Assembly (NCBI RefSeq): GCF_050948175.1
Contig: NW_027490400.1
Coordinates: 248,001-312,000 of the forward strand
Direction of reading: 5' to 3'
Length of the DNA stretch: 64,000 nt
Origin: Xylocopa sonorina
Taxonomy: Eukaryota; Arthropoda; Insecta; Hymenoptera; Apidae
Shown piece by piece: positions 22,297-37,500 of the stretch. Numbering within the stretch: the stretch's first letter is position 1; every line of letters starts with the position of its first letter. The notes below the pieces were generated by a model. The model did no database searches, was not told where the DNA came from, and was given only the letters and a program-made list of their open reading frames with translations. A program made the translations under genes and the position numbers.

Positions 22297-24229
22297 CAGC
22301 AATAGAGATCCAATGCTTCCTAAAACGCGATATCGCATCACTCTTCTGTGTTTCATGATAAGGTATAATATTCATTGCGAAGTGTCATGTATATCTCGTA
22401 TTCACTTCAAACGAATGTAAATGCGACACTTCCATGCTAGGAAATAGCGTTTGCAGATGTCTACGTATCGTAGCAATAGAGTTCTAATGCTTCTTAAAAC
22501 GCGATATCGCATCTCACTGCTATGTTTCATGATAACATATAATATTCATTGCGAAGTGTCATGTATACCTCGTATTCACTTCAAAAGAATGTAAACGCGA
22601 CACTTCCATGCTAGGAAATAGCGTTTGCAGATGTCTACGTATCGTAGCAATAGAGTTCTAATGCTTCTCAAAACGCGATATAGCACCTCATTCCTATGTT
22701 TCATGATAAGATATAATATTCATTGCGAAGTGTCATGTATACCTCGTATTCACTTCAAAAGAATGTAAACGCGACACTTCCATGCTAGGAAATAGCGTTT
22801 GCAGATGTCTACGTATCGTAGCAATAGAGTTCTAATGCTTCTCAAAACGCGATATAGCACCTCATTCCTATGTTTCATGATAAGATATAATATTCATTGC
22901 GAAGTGTCATGTATACCTCGCATTCACTTCAAAAGAACGTAAATAAGACACTTCCATGCTAGGAAATAGCGTTTGCAGATGTCTACGTATCGTAGCAATA
23001 GAGTTCTAATGCTTCTCAAAACGCGATATAGCACCTTATTCCTATGTTTCATGATAAGATATAATATTCATTGCGATGTGTCATGTATACCTCGTATTCG
23101 CTTCAAAAGAATGTAAATGCGACACTTCCATGCTAGGAAATAGCGTTTGCAGATGTCTACGTATCGTAGCAATAGAGTTCTAATGCTTCTCAAAACGCGA
23201 TATAGCACCCCATTCCTATGTTTCATGATAAGATATAATACTCATTGCGAAGTGTCATGTATACCTCGTATTCACTTCAAGAGAATGTAAATGCGACACT
23301 TCCATGCTAGGAAATAGCGTTTGCAGATGTCTACGTATCGCAGCAATAGAGTTCCAATGCTTCCTAAAACGCGATATCGCATCTCTCTTCTATGTTTCAT
23401 GATAAGATATAATATTCATTGCGAAGTGTCATGTATACCTCGTATTCACTTCAAAAGAATGTAAATGCGACACATCCATGCTAGGAAATAGCCTTTGCAG
23501 ATGTCTACGTATCGCAGCAATAGAGATCCAATGCTTCCTAAAACGCGATATCGCATCACTCTTCTGTGTTTCATGAGAAGGTATAATATTCATTGCGAAG
23601 TGTCATGTATATCTCGTATTCACTTCAAACGAATGTAAATGCGACACTTCCATGCTAGGAAATAGCGTTTGCAGATGTCTACGTATCGTAGCAATAGAGT
23701 TCTAATGCTTCTTAAAACGCGATATCGCATCTCACTGCTATGTTTCATGAGAAGATATAATATTCATTGCGAAGTGTCATGTATATCTCGTATTCACATC
23801 AAAAGAATGTAAATGCGACACTTCCATGCTAGGAAATAGCGTTTGCAGATGTCTACGTATCGCAGCAATAGAGATCCAATGCTTCCTAAAACGCGATATC
23901 GCATCACTCTTCTATGTTTCATGATAAGGTATAATATTCATTTCGAAGTGTCATGTATACCTCGTATTCACTTCAAATGAATGTAAATGCGACACTTCCA
24001 TGCTAGGAAATAGCGTTTGCAGATGTCTGCGTATCGTAGCAATAGAGTTCTAATGCTTCTTAAAACGCGATATCGCATCTCACTGCTATGTTTCATGATA
24101 AGATATAATATTCATTATGGAGTAATATGTATACCTCGTACCCGCTTCAAAAGAATGTAAGTGCGACCCTTCGATGCTAGGGAATAGCCTTTGCAAATGT
24201 CTACGTATCGCAGCAATAGAATTCTAATG

Positions 24230-27200
24230 CTTCTTAAAACGCGATATCGCATCTCACTGCTATGTTTCATGAGAAGATATAATATTCATTATGGAGTGTT
24301 ATGTATACCTCGCACTCACTTCAAAAGAATGTAAATGCGACCCTCCCATCCTAGGAAATAGCGTTTGCAGATGTCTACGTATCGTAGCAATAGAGTTCCA
24401 ATGCTTCCTAAAACGCGATATTGCATCTCTCTTCTATGTTTCACGATAAGGTATAATATCAATTGCGAAGTGTCATGTATACCTCGTATTCAATTCAAAA
24501 GAATGTAAATGCGACACTTCCATGCTAGGAAATAGCGTTTGCAGATGTCTACGTGTCGTAGCAGTAGAGATCTAATGCTTCTTAGAACGCGATATCGCAT
24601 CTCACTGCTATGTTTCATGAGAAGATATAATATTCATTATGGAGTGTTATGTATACCTCGTACTCACTTCAAAAGAATGTAAATGCGACCCTTCCATCCT
24701 AGGAAATAGCGTATGCAGATGTCTACGTATCGTAGCAATAGAGTTCTAGTGCTTCTTAGATCGCGATATCGCGTCTCACTTCTATGTTTCATGATAAGAT
24801 ATAATATTCATTGCGAAGTGTCATGTTTACCTCGTATTCACATCAAAAGAATGTAAATGCGACACTTCCATGCTAGGAAATAGCGTTTGCAGATGTCTAC
24901 GTATCGCAGCAATAGAGTTCTAATGCTTCTTAAAACGCGATATCGCATCTCACTGCTATGTTTCATGAGAAGATATAATATTCATTATGGAGTGTTATGT
25001 ATACCTCGTACTCACTTCAAAAGAATGTAAATGCGACCCTTCCATCCTAGGAAATAGCGTATGCAGATGTTTACGTATCGTAGCAATAGAGTTCTAGTGC
25101 TTGTTAGAACGCGATATCGCATCTCACTTCTATGTTTCATGATAAGATATAATATTCATTGCGAAGTGTCATGTATGGCTCGTATTCACTTCAAAAGAAC
25201 GTACATAAGACACTTCCATGCTAGGAAATAGCGTTTGCAGATGTCTACGTATCGTAGCAAAATAGAGTTCTAATGCTTCCCAAAACGCGATATAGCACCT
25301 CATTCCTATGTTTCATGATAAGATATAATACTCATTGCGAAGTGTCATGTATACCTCGTATTCACTTCACAAGAATGTAAATGCGACACTTTCATGCTAG
25401 GAAATAGCGTTTGCAGATGTCTACGTATCGCAGCAATAGAGTTCCAATGCTTCCTAAAACGCGATATCGCATCTCTCTTCTATGTTTCACGATAAGGTAT
25501 AATATTCATTACGAGGTGTCACGTATACCTCGTATTTACTTCAAATGAATGTAAATGCGACACTTCCATGCTAGGAAATAGCGCTTGCAGATGTCTACGT
25601 ATCGTAGCAATAGAGTTCTAATGCTTCTCAAAACGCGATATAGCACCTCATTCCTATGTTTCACGATAAAATACAATATTCATTGCGAAGTGTCATGTAT
25701 ACCTCGTATTCACTTCAAAAGAATGTAAATGCGACACTTCCATGCTAGGAAATAGCGTTTGCAGATGTCTACGTATCGCAGCAATAGAGATCCAATGCTT
25801 CCTAAAACGCGATATCGCATCACTCTTCTATGTTTCATGATAAGGTATAATATTCATTGCGAAGTGTCATGTATATCTCGTATTCACTTCAAACGAATGT
25901 AAATGCGACACTTCCATGCTAGGAAATAGCGTTTGCAGATGTCTACGTATCGTAGCAAAATAGAGTTCTAATGCTTCCCAAAACGCGATATAGCACCTCA
26001 TTCCTATGTTTCATGATAAGATATAATACTCATTGCGAAGTGTCATGTATACCTCGTATTCACTTCAAAAGAATGCAAATGCGACACTTCCATGCTAGGA
26101 AATAGCGTTTGCAGATGTCTACGTATCGTAGCAATAGAGTTCTAATGCTTCTTAAAACGCGATATCGCATCTCACTGCTATTATGTTTCATGATAAGATA
26201 TAATATTCATTGCGAAGTGTCATGTATACCTCGTATTCACTTCAAAAGAATGTAAATGCGACACTTCCATCCTAGGAAATAGCGTATGCAGATGTCTACG
26301 TATCGTAGCAATAGAGTTCTAGTGCTTGTTAGAACGCGATATCGCATCTCACTTCTATGTTTCATGATAAGATATAATATTCATTGCGAAGTGTCATGTA
26401 TGGCTCGTATTCACTTCAAAAGAATGTAAGTGCGACCCTTCGATGCTAGGGAATAGCCTTTGCAAATGTCTACGTATCGTAGCAATAGAATTCTAATGCT
26501 TCTTAAAACGCGATATCGCATCTCACTGCTATGTTTCATGAGAAGATATAATATTCATTATGGAGTGTTATGTATACCTCGTACTCACTTCAAAAGAATG
26601 TAAATGCGACCCTCCCATCCTAGGAAATAGCGTTTGCAGATGTCTACGTATCGTAGCAATAGAGTTCTAATGCTTCTTAAAACGAGATGTCGCATCTCAT
26701 TTCTATGTTTCATGATCAGATATAATATTCATTGCGAAGTGTCATGTTTACCTCGTATTCACATCAAAAGAATGTAAATGCGACACTTCCATGCTAGGAA
26801 ATAGCGTTTGCAGATGTCTACGTATCGTAGCAAAATAGAGTTCTAATGCTTCCCAAAACGCGATATAGCACCTCATTCCTATGTTTCACGATAAGGTATA
26901 ATATTCATTGCGAAGTGTCATGTATACCCCGTATTCACTTCAAAAGAATGTAAATGCGACACTTCCATACTAGGAAATAGCGTTTGCAGATGTCTACGTA
27001 TCGCAGCAATAGAGTTCCAATGCTTCCTAAAACGCGGTATCGCATCACTCTTCTATGTTTCATGATAAGGTATAATATTCATTACGAGGTGTCATGTATA
27101 CCTCGTATTCACTTCAAATGAATGTAAATGCGACACTTCCATGCTAGGAAATAGCGTTTGCAGATGTCTACGTATCGTAGCAATAGAGTTCTAATGCTTC

Positions 27201-28297
27201 TTAAAACGCGATATCGCATCTCACTGCTATGTTTCATGAGAAGATATAATATTCATTATGGAGTGTTATGTATACCTCGCACTCACTTCAAAAGAATGTA
27301 AATGCGACCCTCCCATCCTAGGAAATAGCGTTTGCAGATGTCTACGTGTCGTAGCAATAGAGTTCCAATGCTTCCTAAAACGCGATATCGCATCTCTCTT
27401 CTATGTTTCACGATAAGGTATAATATTAATTGCGAAGTGTCATGTATACCTCGTATTCAATTCAAAAGAATGTAAATGCGACACTTCCATGCTAGGAAAT
27501 AGCGTTTGCAGATGTCTACGTGTCGTAGCAGTAGAGATCTAATGCTTCTTAGAACGCGATATCGCATCTCACTGCTATGTTTCATGAGAAGATATAATAT
27601 TCATTATGGAGTGTTATGTATACCTCGTACTCACTTCAAAAGAATGTAAATGCGACCCTTCCATCCTAGGAAGTAGCGTATGCAGATGTCTACGTATCGT
27701 AGCAATAGAGTTCTAGTGCTTCTTAGAACGCGATATCGCGTCTCACTTCTATGTTTCATGATAAGATATAATATTCATTGCGAAGTGTCATGTTTACCTC
27801 GTATTCACATCAAAAGAATGTAAATGCGACACTTCCATGCTAGGAAATAGCGTTTGCAGATGTCTACGTATCGCAGCAATAGAGTTCTAATGCTTCTTAA
27901 AACGCGATATCGCATCTCACTGCTATGTTTCATGAGAAGATATAATATTCATTATGGAGTGTTATGTATACCTCGTACTCACTTCAAAAGAATGTAAATG
28001 CGACCCTTCCATCCTAGGAAATAGCGTATGCAGATGTTTACGTATCGTAGCAATAGAGTTCTAGTGCTTGTTAGAACGCGATATCGCATCTCACTTCTAT
28101 GTTTCATGATAAGATATAATATTCATTGCGAAGTGTCATGTATGGCTCGTATTCACTTCAAAAGAACGTACATAAGACACTTCCATGCTAGGAAATAGCG
28201 TTTGCAGATGTCTACGTATCGTAGCAAAATAGAGTTCTAATGCTTCCCAAAACGCGATATAGCACCTCATTCCTATGTTTCATGATAAGATATAATA
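24230..28297 (+). repeat. 17-monomer spaced duplication
   Basis: About 24,230-25,330 recurs at about 27,197-28,297, an offset of 2,967 bp (17 monomers plus 9 bp). The 9 bp are explained by small insertions in the intervening monomers: gcaaaatagag (+2) at three sites and ctgctattatg (+3) at one. Shared landmarks are cctcgcactcac, cgtgtcgtagcagtag, cagatgtttacg and atgtatggctcg. The atgtatggctcg variant then recurs near 30,404, 32,499, 35,286, 38,244 and 39,989, tracing later copies of the same block. Confidence 0.8.
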
Positions 28298-30548
28298 TTC
28301 ATTGCGAAGTGTCATGTATACCCCGTATACACTTCAAAAGAATGTAAATGCGACACTACCATACTAGGAAATAGCGTTTGCAGATGTCTACGTATCGCAG
28401 CAATAGAGTTCCAATGCTTCCTAAAACGCGGTATCGCATCACTCTTCTATGTTTCATGATAAGGTATAATATTCATTACGAGGTGTCATGTATACCTCGT
28501 ATTCACTTCAAATGAATGTAAATGCGACACTTCCATGCTAGGAAATAGCGTTTGCAGATGTCTACGTATCGTAGCAATAGAGTTCTAATGCTTCTTAAAA
28601 CGCGATATCGCATCTCACTGCTATTATGTTTCATGATAAGATATAATATTCATTGCGAAGTGTCATGTATACCTCGTATTCACTTCAAAAGAATGTAAAT
28701 GCGACACTTCCATGCTAGGAAGTAGCGTTTGCAGATGTCTACGTATCGTAGCAATAGTGTTCTAATGCTTCTTAAAATGCGATATCGCATCACACTTCTA
28801 TGTTTCATGATAAGATATAATATTCATTGCGAAGTGTCATGTATACCTCGATTTCACTTCACAAGAATGTAAATGCGACACTTCCTTGCTAGGAAATATT
28901 GTTTGCAGATGTCTACGTATCACAGCAATAGAGTACTAATGCTTCTTAAAACGAGATGTCGTATTTCATTTCTATGTTTCGTAATAAGATATAATATTCA
29001 TTGTGTAATGTTATGTTTACCTCGAATTCACTTCAGTGGAATGTAAGTGCGAAATTTCCTTGCTAGGAAATAGAGTTTGCAGGTGTCTACGTATATAGGC
29101 AATAGAGTTCTAATGCTTCTCAAAACTCGATATAGCACCTCATTCCTATGTTTCATGATAAGATGTAATATTCATTGCGAAGTGTCATGTATATCACGTA
29201 TTCACATAAATAGAATGTAAATGCGACACTTCCATGCTAGGAAATAGCGTTTGCAGATGTCTACGTATCGCAGCAATAGAGTTCCATTGCTTCCTAAGAC
29301 GCGATATCGCATCTCTCTTCTATGTTTCACGATAAGGTATAATATTCATTGCGAAGTGTCATGTATACCTCGTATTCACTTCAAATGAATGTAAATGCGA
29401 CACTTCCATGCTAGGAAATAGCGTTTGCAGATGTCTAAGTATCGCAGCAACAGAGATCCAATGCTTCCTAAAACGCGATATCGCATCACTCTTCTATGTT
29501 TCATGATAAGGTATAATATTCATTGCGAAGTGTCATGTATACCTCGTATTCACTTCAAATGAATGTAAATGCGACACTTCCATGCTAGGAAATTGCGTTT
29601 GCAGATGTCTGCGTATCGTAGCAATAGAGTTCTAATGCTTCTTAAAACGCGATGTCGCATCTCACTGCTGTGTTTCATGATAAGATATAATATTCATTAT
29701 GGAGTGATATGTATACCTCGTACCCGCTTCAAAAGAATGTAAGTGCGACCCTTCGATGCTAGGGAATAGCCTTTGCAAGTGTCTACGTATCGTAGCAATA
29801 GAATTCTAATGCTTCTTAAAACGCGATATCGCATCTCACTGCTATGTTTCATGAGAAGATATAATATTCATTATGGAGTGTTATGTATACCTCGTACTCA
29901 CTTCAAAAGAATGTAAATGCGACCCTCCCATCCTAGGAAATAGCGTTTGCAGATGTCTACGTATCGTAGCAATAGAGTTCTAATGCTTCTTAAAACGAGA
30001 TGTCGCATCTCATTTCTATGTTTCATGATCAGATATAATATTCATTGCGAAGTGTCATGTTTACCTCGTATTCACATCAAAAGAATGTAAATGCGACACT
30101 TCCATGCTAGGAAATAGCGTTTGCAGATGTCTACGTATCGCAGCAATAGAGTTCTAATGCTTCTTAAAACGCGATATCGCATCTCACTGCTATGTTTCAT
30201 GAGAAGATATAATATTCATTATGGAGTGTTATGTATACCTCGTACTCACTTCAAAAGAATGTAAATGCGACCCTTCCATCCTTGGAAATAGCGTATGCAG
30301 ATGTCTACGTATCGTAGCAATAGAGTTCTAGTGCTTGTTAGAACGCGATATCGCATCTCACTCTATGTTTCATGATAAGATATAATATTCATTGCGAAGT
30401 GTCATGTATGGCTCGTATTCACTTCAAAAGAACGTACATAAGACACTTCCATGCTAGGAAATAGCGTTTGCAGATGTCTACGTATCGTAGCAAAATAGAG
30501 TTCTAATGCTTCCCAAAACGCGATATAGCACCTCATTCCTATGTTTCA
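28291..30548 (+). repeat. 2.26-kb block, first copy (matches 33,172-35,430)
   Basis: Thirteen monomers that recur almost base for base 4,881-4,882 bp downstream (28 monomers plus 9-10 bp). Landmarks in both copies are accccgta, ctgctattatg, the cttcagtggaatgt monomer, aagatgtaata, ttcacataaatag and cactgctgtgtttc. The 1-bp change in offset comes from a missing T near 30,361. About 28,291-29,069 of the block also matches about 30,557-31,335 at an offset of 2,266 bp (13 monomers plus 4 bp). Confidence 0.8.
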
Positions 30549-31369
30549 CGATAAGGTATAATATTCATTGCGAAGTGTCATGTATACCCCGTATTCACTT
30601 CAAAAGAATGTAAATGCGACACTTCCATACTAGGAAATAGCGTTTGCAGATGTCTACGTATCGCAGCAATAGAGTTCCAATGCTTCCTAAAACGCGGTAT
30701 CGCATCACTCTTCTATGTTTCATGATAAGGTATAATATTCATTACGAGGTGTCATGTATACCTGGTATTCACTTCAAATGAATGTAAATGCGACACTTCC
30801 ATGCTAGGAAATAGCGTTTGCAGATGTCTACGTATCGTAGCAATAGAGTTCTAATGCTTCTTAAAACGCGATATCGCATCTCACTGCTATTATGTTTCAT
30901 GATAAGATATAATATTCATTGCGAAGTGTCATGTATACCTCGTATTCACTTCAAAAGAATGTAAATGCGGCACTTCCATGCTAGGAAGTAGCGTTTGCAG
31001 ATGTCTACGTATCGTAGCAATAGTGTTCTAATGCTTCTTAAAATGCGATATCGCATCACACTTCTATGTTTCATGATAAGATATAATATTCATTGCGAAG
31101 TGTCATGTATACCTCGATTTCTCTTCACAAGAATGTAAATGCGACACTTCCTTGCTAGGAAATATTGTTTGCAGATGTCTACGTATCACAGCAATAGAGT
31201 ACTAATGCTTCTTAAAACGAGATGTCCTATTTCATTTCTATGTTTCGTAATAAGATATAATATTCATTGTGTAATGTTATGTTTACCTCGAATTCACTTC
31301 AGTGGAATGTAAGTGCGAAATTTCCTTGCTAGGAAATAGCGTTTGCAGATGTCTACGTATCGTAGCAAT

Positions 31370-34300
31370 AGAGTTCTAATGCTTCTCAAAACGCGATATA
31401 GCACCCCATTCCTATGTTTCACGATAAGGTATAATATTCATTGCGAAGTGTCATGTATACCCCGTATTCACTTCAAAAGAATGTAAATGCGACACTTCCA
31501 TACTAGGAAATAGCGTTTGCAGATGTCTACGTATCGCAGCAATAGAGTTCCAATGCTTCCTAAAACGCGATATCGCATCACTCTTCTATGTTTCATGATA
31601 AGGTATAATATTCATTACGAGGTGTCATGTATACCTCGTATTCACTTCAAATGAATGTAAATGCGACACTTCCATGCTAGGAAATAGCGTTTGCAGATGT
31701 CTACGTATCGTAGCAATAGAGTTCTAATGCTTCTTAAAACGCGATATCGCATCTCACTGCTATGTTTCATGATAAGATATAATATTCATTATGGAGTGAT
31801 ATGTATACCTCGTACCCGCTTCAAAAGAATGTAAGTGCGACCCTTCGATGCTAGGGAATAGCCTTTGCAAATGTCTACGTATCGTAGCAATAGAATTCTA
31901 ATGCTTCTTAAAACGCGATATCGCATCTCACTGCTATGTTTCATGAGAAGATATAATATTCATTATGGAGTGTTATGTATACCTCGTACTCACTTCAAAA
32001 GAATGTAAATGCGACCCTCCCATCCTAGGAAATAGCGTTTGCAGATGTCTACGTATCGTAGCAATAGAGTACTAATGCTTCTTAAAACGAGATGTCGCAT
32101 CTCATTTCTATGTTTCATGATCAGATATAATATTCATTGCGAAGTGTCATGTTTACCTCGTATTCACATCAAAAGAATGTAAATGCGACACTTCCATGCT
32201 AGGAAATAGCGTTTGCAGATGTCTACGTATCGCAGCAATAGAGTTCTAATGCTTCTTAAAACGCGATATCGCATCTCACTGCTATGTTTCATGAGAAGAT
32301 ATAATATTCATTATGGAGTGTTATGTATACCTCGTACTCACTTCAAAAGAATGTAAATGCGACCCTTCCATCCTAGGAAATAGCGTATGCAGATGTCTAC
32401 GTATCGTAGCAATAGAGTTCTAGTGCTTGTTAGAACGCGATATCGCATCTCACTTCTATGTTTCATGATAAGATATAATATTCATTGCGAAGTGTCATGT
32501 ATGGCTCGTATTCACTTCAAAAGAACGTACATAAGACACTTCCATGCTAGGAAATAGCGTTTGCAGATGTCTACGTATCGTAGCAAAATAGAGTTCTAAT
32601 GCTTCCCAAAACGCGATATAGCACCTCATTCCTATGTTTCATGATAAGATATAATACTCATTGCGAAGTGTCATGTATACCTCGTATTCACTTCACAAGA
32701 ATGTAAATGCGACACTTTCATGCTAGGAAATAGCGTTTGCAGATGTCTACGTATCGCAGCAATAGAGTTCCAATGCTTCCTAAAACGCGATATCGCATCT
32801 CTCTTCTATGTTTCACGATAAGGTATAATATTCATTACGAGGTGTCACGTATACCTCGTATTCACTTCAAATGAATGTAAATGCGACACTTCCATGCTAG
32901 GAAATAGCGCTTGCAGATGTCTACGTATCGTAGCAATAGAGTTCTAATGCTTCTCAAAACGCGATATAGCACCTCATTCCTATGTTTCACGATAAGATAT
33001 AATATTCATTGCGAAGTGTCATGTATACCTCGTATTCACATCAAAAGAATGTAAATGCGACACTTCCATGCTAGGAAATAGCGTTTGCAGATGTCTACAT
33101 ATCGCAGCAATAGAGTTCCAATGCTTCCTAAAACGCGATATCGCATCTCTCTTCTATGTTTCACGATAAGGTATAATATTCATTGCGAAGTGTCATGTAT
33201 ACCCCGTATTCACTTCAAAAGAATGTAAATGCGACACTTCCATACTAGGAAATATCGTTTGCAGATGTCTACGTATCGCAGCAATAGAGTTCCAATGCTT
33301 CCTAAAACGCGGTATCGCATCACTCTTCTATGTTTCATGATAAGGTATAATATTCATTACGAGGTGTCATGTATACCTCGTATTCACTTCAAATGAATGT
33401 AAATGCGACACTTCCATGCTAGGAAATAGCGTTTGCAGATGTCTACGTATCGTAGCAATAGTGTTCTAATGCTTCTTAAAACGCGATATCGCATCTCACT
33501 GCTATTATGTTTCATGATAAGATATAATATTCATTGCGAAGTGTCATGTATACCTCGTATTCACTTCAAAAGAATGTAAATGCGACACTTCCATGCTAGG
33601 AAGTAGCGTTTGCAGATGTCTACGTATCGTAGCAATAGTGTTCTAATGCTTCTTAAAATGCGATATCGCATCACACTTCTATGTTTCATGATAAGATATA
33701 ATATTCATTGCGAAGTGTCATGTATACCTCGATTTCACTTCACAAGAATGTAAATGCCACACTTCCTTGCTAGGAAATATTGTTTGCAGATGTCTACGTA
33801 TCACAGCAATAGAGTACTAATGCTTCTTAAAACGAGATGTCGTATTTCATTTCTATGTTTCGTAATAAGATATAATATTCATTGTGTAATGTTATGTTTA
33901 CCTCGAATTCACTTCAGTGGAATGTAAGTGCGAAATTTCCTTGCTAGGAAATAGAGTTTGCAGGTGTCTACGTATATAGGCAATAGAGTTCTAATGCTTC
34001 TCAAAACTCGATATAGCACCTCATTCCTATGTTTCATGATAAGATGTAATATTCATTGCGAAGTGTCATGTATATCACGTATTCACATAAATAGAATGTA
34101 AATGCGACACTTCCATGCTAGGAAATAGCGTTTGCAGATGTCTACGTATCGCAGCAATAGAGTTCCAATGCTTCCTAAGACGCGATATCGCATCTCTCTT
34201 CTATGTTTCACGATAAGGTATAATATTCATTGCGAAGTGTCATGTATACCTCGTATTCACTTCAAATGAATGTAAATGCGACACTTCCATGCTAGGAAAT

Positions 34301-34440
34301 AGCGTTTGCAGATGTCTAAGTATCGCAGCAATAGAGATCCAATGCTTCCTAAAACGCGATATCGCATCACTCTTCTATGTTTCATGATAAGGTATAATAT
34401 TCATTGCGAAGTGTCATGTATACCTCGTATTCACTTCAAA
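31370..34440 (+). repeat. 3.07-kb block, first copy (matches 38,860-41,930)
   Basis: This block recurs at a constant offset of 7,490 bp (43 monomers plus 8 bp). I checked about ten points, including 32,461 to 39,951, 32,641 to 40,131, 33,241 to 40,731, 33,481 to 40,971, 33,721 to 41,211 and 34,081 to 41,571. Rare variants such as gacactttcatg, ctacatatcgcag, aatatcgtttg and atgccacacttcc occur in both. Only isolated substitutions separate them, for example cgtattcacatc against cgtattcacttc near 33,030. No indel arose in 3 kb, so the copy is recent. Confidence 0.88.
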
Positions 34441-34559
34441 TGAATGTAAATGCGACACTTCTATGCTAGGAAATAGCGTTTGCAGATGTCTGCGTATCGT
34501 AGCAATAGAGTTCTAATGCTTCTTAAAACGCGATGTCGCATCTCACTGCTGTGTTTCAT

Positions 34560-37500
34560 GATAAGATATAATATTCATTATGGAGTGATATGTATACCTC
34601 GTACCCGCTTCAAAAGAATGTAAGTGCGACCCTTCGATGCTAGGGAATAGCCTTTGCAAGTGTCTACGTATCGTAGCAATAGAATTCTAATGCTTCTTAA
34701 AACGCGATATCGCATCTCACTGCTATGTTTCATGAGAAGATATAATATTCATTATGGAGTGTTATGTATACCTCGTACTCACTTCAAAAGAATGTAAATG
34801 CGACCCTCCCATCCTAGGAAATAGCGTTTTCAGATGTCTACGTATCGTAGCAATAGAGTTCTAATGCTTCTTAAAACGAGATGTCGCATCTCATTTCTAT
34901 GTTTCATGATCAGATATAACATTCATTGCGAAGTGTCATGTTTACCTCGTATTCACATCAAAAGAATGTAAATGCGACACTTCCATGCTAGGAAATAGCG
35001 TTTGCAGATGTCTACGTATCGCAGCAATAGAATTCTAATGCTTCTTAAAACGCGATATCGCATCTCACTGCTATGTTTCATGAGAAGATATAATATTCAT
35101 TATGGAGTGTTATGTATACCTCGTACTCACTTCAAAAGAATGTAAATGCGACCCTTCCATCCTAGGAAATAGCGTATGCAGATGTCTACGTATCGTAGCA
35201 ATAGAGTTCTAGTGCTTGTTAGAACGCGATATCGCATCTCACTTCTATGTTTCATGATAAGATATAATATTCATTGCGAAGTGTCATGTATGGCTCGTAT
35301 TCACTTCAAAAGAACGTACATAAGACACTTCCGTGCTAGGAAATAGCGTTTGCAGATGTCTACGTATCGTAGCAAAATAGAGTTCTAATGCTTCCCAAAA
35401 CGCGATATAGCACCTCATTCCTATGTTTCATGATAAGATATAATACTCATTGCGAAGTGTCATGTATACCTCGTATTCACTTCAAAAGAATGTAAATGCG
35501 ACACTTCCATGCTAGGAAATAGCGTTTGCAGATGTCTACGTATCGCAGCAATAGAGTTCCAATGCTTCCTAAAACGCGATATCGCATCTCTCTTCTATGT
35601 TTCACGATAAGGTATAATATTCATTGCGAAGTGTCATGTATACCTCGTATTCACTTCAAAAGAATGTAAATGCGACACTTCCATGCTAGGAAATAGCGTT
35701 TGCAGATGTCTACGTATCGCAGCAATAGAGTTCCAATGCTTCCTAAAACGCGATATCGCATCACTCCTCTATGTTTCATGATAAGGTATAATATTCATTA
35801 TGAGGTGTCATGTATACCTCGTATTCACTTCAAATGAATGTAAATGCGACACTTCCATGCTAGGAAATAGCGTTTGCAGATGTCTACGTATTGTAGCAAT
35901 AGAGTTCTAATGCTTCTCAAAACGCGATATAGCACCTCATTCCTATGTTTCACGCTAAGATATAATATTCATTGCGAAGTGTCATGTATACCTCGTATTC
36001 ACTTCAAAAGAATGTAAATGCGACCATTTCATCCTAGGAAATAGCGTATGCATATGTCTACGTATCGTAGCAATAGAGTTCTAGTGCTTCTTAGAACGCG
36101 ATATCGCATCTCACTTCTATGTTTTATGATAAGATATAATATTCTTTGCGAAGTGTCATGTATACTTCGTATTCACTTCAAAGGAACGTACATAAGACAC
36201 TTCCATGCTAGGAAATAGCGTTTGCAGATGTCTACGTATCGTAGCAATAGAGCTCTAACGCTTCTCAAAACGCGATATAGCACCTCATTCCTATGTTTCA
36301 TGATAAGATATAATATTCATTGCGAAGTGTCATGTATACCTCGTATTCGCTTCAAAAGAATGTAAATGCGACACTTCCATGCTAGGAAATAGCGTTTGCA
36401 GATGTCTACGTATCGTAGCAATAGAGTTCTAATGCTTCTCAAAACGCGATATAGCACCCCATTCCTATGCTTCATGATAAGATATAATACTCATTGCGAA
36501 GTGTCATGTATACCTCGTATTCACTTCAAAAGAATGTAAATGCGACGCTTCCATGCTAGGAAATAGCGTTTGCAGATGTCTACGTATCGCAGCAATAGAG
36601 TTCCAATGCTTCCTAAAACGCGATATCGCATCTCTCTTCTATGTTTCACGATAAGGTATAATATTCATTGCGAAGTGTCATGTATACCTCGTATTCACTT
36701 CAAAAGAATGTAAATGCGACACTTCCATGCTAGGAAATAGCGTTTGCAGATGTCTACGTGTCGTAGCAATAGAGTTCTAATGCTTCTTACAACGCGATAT
36801 CGCATCTCACTGCTATGTTTCATGAGAAGATATAATATTCATTATGGAGTGTTATGTATACCTCGTACTCACTTCAAAAGAATGTAAATGCGACCCTTCC
36901 ATCCTAGGAAATGCGTATGCAGATGTCTACGTATCGTAGCAATAGAGTTCTAGTGCTTCTTAGAACGCGATATCGCATCTCACTTCTATGTTTCATGATA
37001 AGATATAATATTCATTGCGAAATGTCATGTATACCTCGTATTCACTTCAAAAGAACGTACATAAGACACTTCCATGCTAGGAAATAGCGTTTGCAGATGT
37101 CTACGTATCGTAGCAATAGAGCTCTAACGCTTCTCAAAACGCGATATAGCACCCCATTCCTATGTTTCACGATAAGGTATAATATTCATTGCGAAGTGTC
37201 ATGTATACCCCGTATTCACTTCAAAAGAATGTAAATGCGACACTTCCATACTAGGAAATAGCGTTTGCAGATGTCTACGTATCGCAGCAATAGAGTTCCA
37301 ATGCTTCCTAAAACGCGATATCGCATCACTCTTCTATGTTTCATGATAAGGTATAATATTCATTACGAGGTGTCATGTATACCTCGTATTCACTTCAAAT
37401 GAATGTAAATGCGACACTTCCATGCTAGGAAATAGCGTTTGCAGATGTCTACGTATCGTAGCAATAGAGTTCTAATGCTTCTTAAAACGCGATATCGCAT